Origin: UBA10110 sp964354145 | GTDB lineage: Bacteria > Patescibacteriota > Kazan-3B-28 > UBA10110 | Length of the DNA: 8,401 nt | Direction of reading: 5' to 3' | Assembly: GCA_964354145.1 (NCBI GenBank) | Contig: CAYGXX010000028.1 | Location: forward strand, 1 to 8,401 | Part shown: piece by piece, positions 1 through 4,995 of the stretch | Numbering within the stretch: position 1 is the stretch's first letter | Layout of the letters: every line of letters starts with the position of its first letter | Position numbers and translations under genes: made by a program | Notes under the pieces: model-generated | Told to the model about the DNA's origin: nothing | Seen by the model: the letters and a program-made list of their open reading frames with translations, nothing else | Databases searched by the model: none

Positions 1-1571
1 CCAAGATTCAGAATCATCCTGACCTTCACGGCAAACAGATTGCCGTGATTGGTTATAGTCAGGGTGGACTGGTATGTTGGTTGCTTGATCAAGATTACCA
101 CCTCATTAAAGGGGGAGTATTGTTAGGCGCTCCTATCTTAGGCACCCCCCTGGCGGATAAGCTACTGCGGGATGCCGCCGTGCGCCGGATTGCCTCGGTG
201 GGCTATGTCTCTAATAAACTAATTAATCTTCTGGATCGATTCGCCCAGGAGGTTGCGGGCTTAGAGCAGGATCATTCTGAAACCGGGAAAGCTCAGAGTA
301 AATTAGTTTTGTACGCCGGTCGGATCGATCCTTGTTCGCCGGCCGAGCTCACCGTAAATTTCCTGGATAGCATCGGCGATTGGGTTACAGAGGGAGATAG
401 GATGCAAACCAGCAATCGGCGGTTTGCAGAGGCCGGTGCTCTGGTTATCTCGCAGTGTGCTTGGCGAGGGCAGACAGCCACGGATCGGCAAAGCGATGGG
501 ATCGTTCCGGTGTCATCCGCTACTGGGGTTGGAATCGAAGCTGATTCCCGGATCTGGGCGGGCTATGACCATTACGATCTTCTGACGGGGAGGTTGGAGT
601 TGGATTTAGATCGAGCCACTTTGGAGTGGATTGATCAAGTGCTCCAGCTGTCTCCGGAATTTCCTGAAGAGGAAAATATCCCAGCTTTGCCGGATATCAA
701 GATTGACATTCCTGACCTGTTGACCAAAGCCAAATTCGCTTATATCCAAAACGGCAGTTTAGTTTTGAGTGATGCGGATTGGCAAGAGGTCGGTCGGATT
801 GATTCGGGAGGATCCTGTGCTTATCCCAGGTTTTCTCCAGATGGCAAGTCGATGGTTCTCACTTTCTTGGACCAGGACACTAATCATATTGGTCATTTGG
901 TCGGCTCGGATATCACTACGGTAACAACCGGACGGGATGCTGACTTTTCGCCTAACGGGGAATGGTTAGCCTACCAAGGCACAGAGGGGTTGTGCATTGT
1001 ACGGTTAGCTGATAAACAACCACAATGTGTCGTCCGGAAGACCGATCTGCTTTGCCCACCGATCTGGGTCACTAAGGGATGGGTTGGGCGAATCTACTTT
1101 ATTAGCCGATCCGCCGATGGGCTAACCAATTTATATGTGGTTAGCCCGCGAGCCCGCGACAAAGATTTGTCGGGCGTGGATATCGTTGCCCGCAATTGCT
1201 TCTCGGTCTTTTTGGCCCGCGGAGCCATTAGCGGGGTGGTGGCGGTTAGTGGTGATAGCTCCCGGCAAAAGTTTGCGGTGATATCTAATCTTCTGCAATC
1301 CGACATCTCATTAGAATTGCAGAGTGGTGCAGAGGAAGAATCCTTCTCTTGGGATAAATGGAGTTTTAAAGCTAGTCTTGTTGATCCACTGCCGATTCAT
1401 TCTGCTTTCTTAGACCAACAAGATAGCTATGCGCTGTACTTGGAGACCGAATCGGGCATCTCCTTGTTCAGTATCACGGCTGACTGGGAGTTAGGTTCTT
1501 TCGACTATGACCTGAGCGAAGTTTGCTCAGATGCTCATCAACTTGATATAAATCCCGTCGCTAGTAAATAG
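1..1571 (+). CDS. Alpha/beta-hydrolase (lipase/esterase-like) joined to a beta-propeller-like domain; 5' end cut off by window edge
   Basis: The reading frame is open to the left edge (first whole codon at base 3), so the GTG at 45 is an internal valine and the true start lies outside. Numbering from that GTG, GYSQGG (residues 3-8) is the nucleophile elbow of serine alpha/beta-hydrolases, with Ser5 as nucleophile. DGIVPVSSA (151-159) resembles the acid loop of lipases, making Asp151 the likely acid; Asp95 in YAGRIDP is an alternative. His176 in GYDHYDLL is a good catalytic histidine. From about residue 225 to the end the protein changes character: FSPDGK (263-268), FSPNGEWLAY (301-310) and SADGLTNLYVV (356-366) look like blades of a TolB/PD40-type beta-propeller. 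The hydrolase presumably cleaves an ester; substrate and location cannot be read because the N-terminus is missing. Hydrolase fold is confident, propeller moderately so. Confidence 0.8.
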   Translation, partial: KIQNHPDLHGKQIAVIGYSQGGLVCWLLDQDYHLIKGGVLLGAPILGTPLADKLLRDAAVRRIASVGYVSNKLINLLDRFAQEVAGLEQDHSETGKAQSKLVLYAGRIDPCSPAELTVNFLDSIGDWVTEGDRMQTSNRRFAEAGALVISQCAWRGQTATDRQSDGIVPVSSATGVGIEADSRIWAGYDHYDLLTGRLELDLDRATLEWIDQVLQLSPEFPEEENIPALPDIKIDIPDLLTKAKFAYIQNGSLVLSDADWQEVGRIDSGGSCAYPRFSPDGKSMVLTFLDQDTNHIGHLVGSDITTVTTGRDADFSPNGEWLAYQGTEGLCIVRLADKQPQCVVRKTDLLCPPIWVTKGWVGRIYFISRSADGLTNLYVVSPRARDKDLSGVDIVARNCFSVFLARGAISGVVAVSGDSSRQKFAVISNLLQSDISLELQSGAEEESFSWDKWSFKASLVDPLPIHSAFLDQQDSYALYLETESGISLFSITADWELGSFDYDLSEVCSDAHQLDINPVASK

Positions 1572-1582
1572 GGCGGGATTTA
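1549..1582. terminator. Inverted repeat over the hydrolase stop codon, possible weak terminator
   Basis: TAAATCCCG (1549-1557) and CGGGATTTA (1574-1582) form a perfect 9-bp stem with a 16-base loop containing the TAG stop. The arm is A/T-rich outside and G/C-rich inside, but only CTTTACC follows instead of a run of T. It could be a weak terminator or an mRNA 3'-end stabilising hairpin. Confidence 0.4.
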
Positions 1583-1583
1583 C

Positions 1584-1612
1584 TTTACCAGAAATGATTT
1601 ATTTGCTAATTT
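1584..1612 (+). promoter_or_regulatory. Weak candidate promoter for the small unknown gene
   Basis: TTTACC (1584-1589) lies 17 bases upstream of TAATTT (1607-1612), which is preceded by an extended -10 TG (1604-1605). Each hexamer is a poor match to the sigma-70 consensus, so the call rests on spacing and the extended -10. It would start transcription near 1619. The small gene needs some promoter if the preceding hairpin terminates. Confidence 0.25.
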
Positions 1613-1662
1613 AAGGCTGTTCGGTGGCAACGAACCACCTGCACATTTTTTCATCACTCTCC

Positions 1663-1669
1663 AAGGAGG
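1663..1669 (+). promoter_or_regulatory. Strong ribosome binding site that fixes a TTG start
   Basis: AAGGAGG, a near-perfect complement of the 16S rRNA 3' end, sits 7 bases before the TTG at 1677. There is no ATG or GTG at a comparable distance, so this site is the main argument for the TTG start of the small gene. Confidence 0.8.
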
Positions 1670-1676
1670 AGACATC

Positions 1677-1982
1677 TTGTCTCAACCCGACCAGCAGCTA
1701 AAACTAGTTGCCGTTGATGGCACTGAGCTTTCTCTGAGGGAGGTGAGGACGGGATTACATGCGGCCCTGACCGGGCATTTTATCTCCCATGAGGGGGAAT
1801 TGCCCGAAATTACCATTGAGGTAAAAAAAAGACTCGGGGAAAGAGACTGGGACAAGGTTGTCATCGACCGGATTGTCGATCGCATTGACGATCTGATTGA
1901 TGTTCCTGCCAGCGTGGCAGTGCGCCGGACTAGGGTAGTATCCCAGTTCCGCAATGCTGTCGAGACTGTCCTCACTGGATAG
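1677..1982 (+). CDS. Small conserved-looking protein of unknown function, 101 aa
   Basis: I do not recognise this protein. It is 101 residues, starts with TTG behind an AAGGAGG site, and ends in TAG just before a strong terminator. The sequence is soluble and highly charged, with no signal peptide or membrane segment. The N-terminal third (LKLVAVDGTELSLREV) looks like short beta strands and a turn. Residues 46-53 (ITIEVKKRL) suggest another strand. The second half (about 57-101) is helical in pattern and rich in Asp, Ile and Arg, including DRIVDRIDDLID, then basic VAVRRTRVV. No cysteine or histidine cluster or known catalytic motif is visible. Flanking regulatory signals suggest a single-gene unit, or the end of one that begins with the hydrolase. 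The opposite-strand reading of the same length is a shadow without a ribosome binding site. Confidence 0.75.
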   Translation: MSQPDQQLKLVAVDGTELSLREVRTGLHAALTGHFISHEGELPEITIEVKKRLGERDWDKVVIDRIVDRIDDLIDVPASVAVRRTRVVSQFRNAVETVLTG

Positions 1983-2008
1983 AGCCAGATTGACTGGCCA
2001 GAGGGTCA

Positions 2009-2038
2009 GGGGCGGCGTATCGTACCGCCCCCTTTTTT
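2009..2038 (+). terminator. Strong rho-independent terminator
   Basis: GGGGCGG (2009-2015) pairs perfectly with CCGCCCC (2025-2031) across a 9-base loop, and six T residues follow at 2033-2038. This is a textbook intrinsic terminator, 26 bases after the stop of the small unknown gene. It separates that unit from the rplS operon. Confidence 0.92.
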
Positions 2039-2063
2039 ATGCCGGTTGTCGGGATTGCCTCAC

Positions 2064-2092
2064 TTGCCTCGCAGAGGTTTTTCTGCTACCAT
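2064..2092 (+). promoter_or_regulatory. Sigma-70-type promoter of the rplS-rnhB-yraN operon
   Basis: TTGCCT (2064-2069) and TACCAT (2087-2092) are separated by 17 bases, and TG at 2084-2085 gives an extended -10 (TGCTACCAT). It lies directly after the strong terminator and about 25 bases before the rplS start, so the leader would be short (start near 2099). Confidence 0.65.
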
Positions 2093-2116
2093 AGCGGGAG
2101 ATTAAGGTAATTTACT

Positions 2117-2662
2117 ATGGCAGGGATGCTAAAACAAGCAGCTAAGAATAAGGACCTCCCCGAAGTTCATCCGGGGGATATTGTTCGGGTGCATCAGAAA
2201 GTCAAAGAGGGTGGCAAGGAAAGAGTTCAGGTCTTTGAAGGCATTGTGATTAAAACTCATGGCAAAACCGGTCCCAACGCTACTTTTACTGTGCGTAAGA
2301 TTACTTATGGAGTGGGTGTGGAAAGGACCTATCCATTGCAGTCTCCCAACATTGTTAAAATTGAATTTAAGAAAGGTTCCGAGGTTCACCGGGCTAAATT
2401 GTATTATTTGCGGAAGCTGTCTGGTAAGTCCTTGAAGATGAAGGAAAAAAAGATCGACCAGGATGTTTGGGAGTTAGTGGCTCAAGTTGAGGAAGCTGCT
2501 GGTCCTACTGAAGAGATGCTGGCCGAGGCTGTCCAGGCCGCCAAGGAGAAAGAAGAAACCGAAACTAAAGTCGCTGACGCGACCGAAGCTCCCCTCAAAA
2601 AAAGTGATACAGTAGAGGGGGAGGAAAACGTTGGCGAAAAAAAGCAGGATTCCCAATCTTAA
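2117..2662 (+). CDS. rplS: 50S ribosomal protein L19 with a long acidic C-terminal tail
   Basis: L19 is a large-subunit protein at the interface with the 30S subunit. The family core is plain: HPGDIVRVHQKV (residues 18-29), ERVQVFEGIVI (35-45), TFTVRKITYGVGVER (54-68), YPLQSPNIVKIE (70-81) and RAKLYYLRKLSGK (92-104). The core ends near residue 117, matching the usual length of about 115. The remaining 64 or so residues are an extension rich in Glu, Lys, Ala and Thr, probably disordered. The ATG at 2117 is preceded by a modest TAAGGT site (2103-2108). The gene is first in a unit with rnhB and yraN, a neighbour set seen in many bacteria. The end of the tail overlaps the rnhB start by 32 bases in a different frame, and the codons for the tail also supply the rnhB ribosome binding site. 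Confidence 0.97.
   Translation: MAGMLKQAAKNKDLPEVHPGDIVRVHQKVKEGGKERVQVFEGIVIKTHGKTGPNATFTVRKITYGVGVERTYPLQSPNIVKIEFKKGSEVHRAKLYYLRKLSGKSLKMKEKKIDQDVWELVAQVEEAAGPTEEMLAEAVQAAKEKEETETKVADATEAPLKKSDTVEGEENVGEKKQDSQS
2617..2624 (+). promoter_or_regulatory. Ribosome binding site for rnhB inside the rplS coding region
   Basis: GGGGGAGG (2617-2624) is 6 bases upstream of the TTG at 2631. It lies in the codons of the L19 tail. It decides the rnhB start and suggests that ribosomes finishing rplS are well placed to start rnhB. Confidence 0.75.
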
Positions 2663-3281
2663 AATCGAGAAAGCACTCCAACAGGAGGGTTTTTTGGCGA
2701 TTGCGGGAGTGGATGAAGCAGGTCGGGGGGCTTGGGCTGGTCCGGTAGTGGCAGCGGCAGTAGTGCTGCCTTTTTTAAAGCGCTATTACGGCATTAATGA
2801 TTCTAAACTGCTATCAGCGCTGCAGCGGGAATTTTTGTTGCAGAAGATTTATGAGCTAGCGGTGGATATTGGTATTGGCATCGCGGAAACTACCGAGATC
2901 GATGACTTGGGTATTGGCAAAGCTACCTACCTCGCGATGCGGCGAGCGATCGGTAATTTATCTATTCAACCCCAATACGTCTTAGTAGATGGCTTCAAGG
3001 TAGGGTTTGCAGAAGCTCCCTCCCAAGGGGTTATTGATGGCGACCGGAAATCTGTATCCATTGCTGCCGCTTCGATTGTTGCTAAAGTGGCGCGGGATCG
3101 GATGATGGTGGAGATTCATGAACTAGTACCGCAATATAATTTTCATATTAATAAGGGTTACGGCACGGTTTTTCATCAGTTGAAGATCAAGGAACACGGC
3201 ACCTGTGAGTGGCACCGCAAGAGTTACCAGCCTATTAAACAAGACATCTCCTCGCGCGCTAATTTAGAGATCCCGTGCTAA
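2631..3281 (+). CDS. rnhB: Ribonuclease HII
   Basis: RNase HII cuts the RNA strand of RNA-DNA hybrids and starts removal of single ribonucleotides misplaced in DNA. At 216 aa it is close to the family norm of about 200. The GVDEAGRG motif (26-33) holds the first two metal ligands, Asp28 and Glu29, and the GRG that recognises the ribonucleotide. VDG (119-121) gives Asp120, and SIAAASIVAKVARD (143-156) gives Asp156, so the four-acid active site is complete. KGYGTVFH (175-182) carries the conserved tyrosine that stacks at the junction (Tyr177). The TTG start is chosen from the GGGGGAGG site 6 bases upstream; later in-frame starts would leave that site unused. The gene overlaps rplS by 32 bases upstream and yraN by 7 bases downstream, so it is translated from a shared mRNA. 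Confidence 0.96.
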   Translation: MAKKSRIPNLKIEKALQQEGFLAIAGVDEAGRGAWAGPVVAAAVVLPFLKRYYGINDSKLLSALQREFLLQKIYELAVDIGIGIAETTEIDDLGIGKATYLAMRRAIGNLSIQPQYVLVDGFKVGFAEAPSQGVIDGDRKSVSIAAASIVAKVARDRMMVEIHELVPQYNFHINKGYGTVFHQLKIKEHGTCEWHRKSYQPIKQDISSRANLEIPC

Positions 3282-3628
3282 ATCTTAGTCTGGGGAAAGC
3301 CGGGGAAGTGATTGCCGGGAAATTTTTGGCTGCCAGAGGTTTTACTATTTTAGAGAGAAATTATAAATGTCCCTTGGGTGAAATTGATGTAGTTGCTACC
3401 CAAAGAGAAGTTTTATATTTTATTGAAGTCAAAACTCGCGCCAGTATAGCTTTTGGCTGGCCAGCGGAATCAGTTACCCCCGCCAAGCAGAATAAGTTAA
3501 GAAAACTTGCCCTATATTATTTAACTACCCATAAATATAATGGTCCGGTAGCCTTCGGAGTAATCGAAGTTTTGTACAATGGGTGGCACCATCGCTATAA
3601 GGTTAATTTTATCGCTAACGCATTTTGA
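3275..3628 (+). CDS. yraN: YraN / UPF0102 family nuclease-fold protein
   Basis: This 117-aa protein matches the UPF0102 family, which has a restriction-endonuclease-like fold related to Holliday junction resolvases; its cellular role is poorly defined. Key features are GKAGEVIAGKFLAARGF (7-23), RNYKCPLGEID (28-38), YFIEVKTR (48-55) and GWPAESV (61-67) followed by the helix KQNKLRKLALYYL (71-83). Glu11, Asp38, Glu51 and Lys53 form a PD-(D/E)xK-type metal site and all are present. The GTG start at 3275 overlaps the rnhB stop by 7 bases, with only a weak AGAGA upstream, so translation probably depends on coupling to rnhB. The gene is more A/T-rich than its neighbours; by hand count bases 3481-3540 hold about 30% G+C. 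The rnhB-yraN pairing is common, so this does not by itself imply transfer. Confidence 0.93.
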   Translation: MLNLSLGKAGEVIAGKFLAARGFTILERNYKCPLGEIDVVATQREVLYFIEVKTRASIAFGWPAESVTPAKQNKLRKLALYYLTTHKYNGPVAFGVIEVLYNGWHHRYKVNFIANAF

Positions 3629-3636
3629 TCTTATGG

Positions 3637-3665
3637 TTGACATCTTAAGAAAGCCATATTAGAAT
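3637..3665 (+). promoter_or_regulatory. Strong sigma-70-type promoter of nusA-clpC
   Basis: TTGACA (3637-3642) is a perfect -35 hexamer. TAGAAT (3660-3665) matches the -10 consensus at five of six positions. The spacer is exactly 17 bases. Transcription should start near A3672, giving a leader of about 47 bases before nusA. This is the best promoter in the window. Confidence 0.82.
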
Positions 3666-3676
3666 AGGAGTATTCT
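3661..3676. promoter_or_regulatory. Perfect palindrome over the -10 box and start point, possible operator
   Basis: AGAATA (3661-3666), GGAG, TATTCT (3671-3676) forms a perfect 6-6 inverted repeat covering most of the -10 hexamer and the expected start site. This is where a repressor would block polymerase. No regulator is known for this motif and the repeat is short, so chance is possible. Confidence 0.35.
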
Positions 3677-3678
3677 GG

Positions 3679-3700
3679 AAGTGGGTGCGCCCACTTTTTT
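3679..3700 (+). terminator. Intrinsic terminator / attenuator in the nusA leader
   Basis: AAGTGGG (3679-3685) pairs perfectly with CCCACTT (3690-3696) around a TGCG tetraloop of the UNCG class, followed by an unbroken T run to 3700. It fits the rules for a rho-independent terminator. It lies downstream of the expected nusA start point (about 3672) and 18 bases before the nusA ATG, so it can end both read-through from yraN and the new nusA transcript itself. In the second role it would be an attenuator releasing an RNA of under 30 bases. Confidence 0.85.
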
Positions 3701-3707
3701 AAAACTT

Positions 3708-3713
3708 AAGGAG
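3708..3713 (+). promoter_or_regulatory. Ribosome binding site of nusA
   Basis: AAGGAG (3708-3713) stands 5 bases before the ATG at 3719 and supports that start over the second in-frame ATG at 3734. It begins 7 bases after the T run of the leader terminator, so the site is made only by polymerases that pass the terminator. Confidence 0.8.
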
Positions 3714-3718
3714 AGACT

Positions 3719-4975
3719 ATGGATTCGCAATTTATGTCGGCGATTAACCAAATCGCCGAGGAAAAAGGCATCAGTAAAGAGGTGATTTTAGAGACCGTCG
3801 CTGCTGCCATTGCCGCTGCCTATCGAAAAGATTTTGGCCAGAAAGAACAGATTATTGCTGCCACCATTGACCCTGACACGCAGAAGGTGCGGCTGTTTAT
3901 TGTACACAAGATTGTAGAGACCGTGGAAGAACCCATGCGCGAGATTTCTTTAGAAGAGGCTAAAAAAGTTAATCCCGACGCGCAGATTGACGGCGAAATC
4001 CGAGAAGAGGTTTTTCCGCCGGCGGAGTATGGCCGGGTCGCCGCCCAGACCGCCAAGCAAGTAATCTTGCAAAGATTGCGAGAGGCCGAACGCGACGTTA
4101 TCTATCAGGAATATAAATCAAAGGAAGGTCAATTAATCGCGGGCACGGTGCAACGAATTGAAGGCGATGTGGTTATGGTGGACATCGGCAAAGCCTCCGG
4201 AATTTTATTCCCCTCGGAGCAGTCGCACTCTGACCGGTATTATGTGGGTCAGCGCCTAAAGGTTTATGTGGTGGAAGCCCAGACTGGCGGCAAGGACCCG
4301 CAAGTGATTCTCTCGCGGGCACATCCGGACATGATTAAGCGATTGTTTGAAATGGAAGTGCCTGAGATTGGGGCAGGGACAGTGGAACTAAAAGTGATTG
4401 CTCGGGAAGCCGGTGTGCGTTCTAAAGTAGCGGTAATTTCCCATCAGGAAGCCATTGATCCCGTGGGTTCCTTAGTCGGTCGGCGGGGAGTGCGGGTGCA
4501 AGCGGTAATGGCGGAGATCGGGGATGAAAAGATTGATATTATCTTATGGGATGCTGATCCCAAAACTTTCATCACGAATGCTTTAGCCCCCGCCAAGGTC
4601 CGGGAAGTGGAGCTTAATGAAGCCGCTAAAACAGCTAAGATTAAAGTTGACAGTGATCAACTATCTTTAGCGATTGGTAAGGGTGGTCAGAATGTTAGGT
4701 TAGCTAGTAAATTGACCGGCTATCAGATTGAAATAGATAAGGAAGGCATGCCATCGGCAGGCATCCCCGCAGAAGTGGTGAGTGAGGTTATCCCCATTCC
4801 TCTGGAACCGGTTGAAGAACCCACTGAAACTGTACTCCCAGCCGTGTCTGAACCCGATGAGACAAACAGTGTGAATCCGGCGGAAGACGCCGCCAAGGAA
4901 ATGGAGTCAGAGCCAGCTCCTCCTACTGAGGAGGGAGATACCGCTACCGCAGGCGAAACCAGCACCCCAGCCTGA
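3719..4975 (+). CDS. nusA: Transcription termination/antitermination factor NusA
   Basis: NusA binds RNA polymerase and nascent RNA, promotes pausing and intrinsic termination, and joins antitermination complexes. All core domains are present in order: the polymerase-binding N-terminal domain (1-130), an S1 RNA-binding domain (about 135-200, with GQLIAGTVQRIEGDVVMVDIG at its head), KH1 with DPVGSLVGRRGVRVQAV (247-263) and KH2 with LAIGKGGQNVRLAS (317-330). The GxxG loops are GRRG (254-257) and GKGG (320-323). After residue 343 comes a tail of about 75 residues rich in Pro, Glu and Thr, with no acidic-repeat (AR) domains like those of E. coli NusA. In most bacteria nusA sits in a rimP-nusA-infB operon; here yraN is upstream and clpC follows after 20 bases. 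The leader carries its own promoter and an intrinsic terminator, suggesting autoregulation. Confidence 0.97.
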   Translation: MDSQFMSAINQIAEEKGISKEVILETVAAAIAAAYRKDFGQKEQIIAATIDPDTQKVRLFIVHKIVETVEEPMREISLEEAKKVNPDAQIDGEIREEVFPPAEYGRVAAQTAKQVILQRLREAERDVIYQEYKSKEGQLIAGTVQRIEGDVVMVDIGKASGILFPSEQSHSDRYYVGQRLKVYVVEAQTGGKDPQVILSRAHPDMIKRLFEMEVPEIGAGTVELKVIAREAGVRSKVAVISHQEAIDPVGSLVGRRGVRVQAVMAEIGDEKIDIILWDADPKTFITNALAPAKVREVELNEAAKTAKIKVDSDQLSLAIGKGGQNVRLASKLTGYQIEIDKEGMPSAGIPAEVVSEVIPIPLEPVEEPTETVLPAVSEPDETNSVNPAEDAAKEMESEPAPPTEEGDTATAGETSTPA

Positions 4976-4995
4976 AATGGTGGTATAAATAGAAT

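Noticed and set aside
45..47. GTG at 45 as the start codon of the hydrolase gene
   Set aside because: The frame continues without a stop to base 3, and the upstream residues (KQIA before VIGYSQGG) form the usual beta strand leading into the nucleophile elbow. The gene is simply cut by the window edge.
2055..2086. Repeats near the rplS promoter: two TTGCCTC copies (2055-2061, 2064-2070) and the GCAGA/TCTGC inverted repeat in the spacer
   Set aside because: The repeats are 5-7 bases long and lie in a small intergenic region. One TTGCCT serves as the -35 box; the other would need a 26-base spacer. Too short to call an operator.
3275..3628. Horizontal transfer of yraN because of its low G+C
   Set aside because: The gene overlaps rnhB and sits in a widely conserved neighbour order, so local A/T richness alone is not convincing.
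4976..4995. TATAAAT and TAGAAT before clpC as a separate promoter
   Set aside because: A start 7 bases downstream of TAGAAT (4990-4995) would fall inside the clpC coding region, and no -35 hexamer is in place. The shared TAGAAT with the nusA promoter looks accidental.
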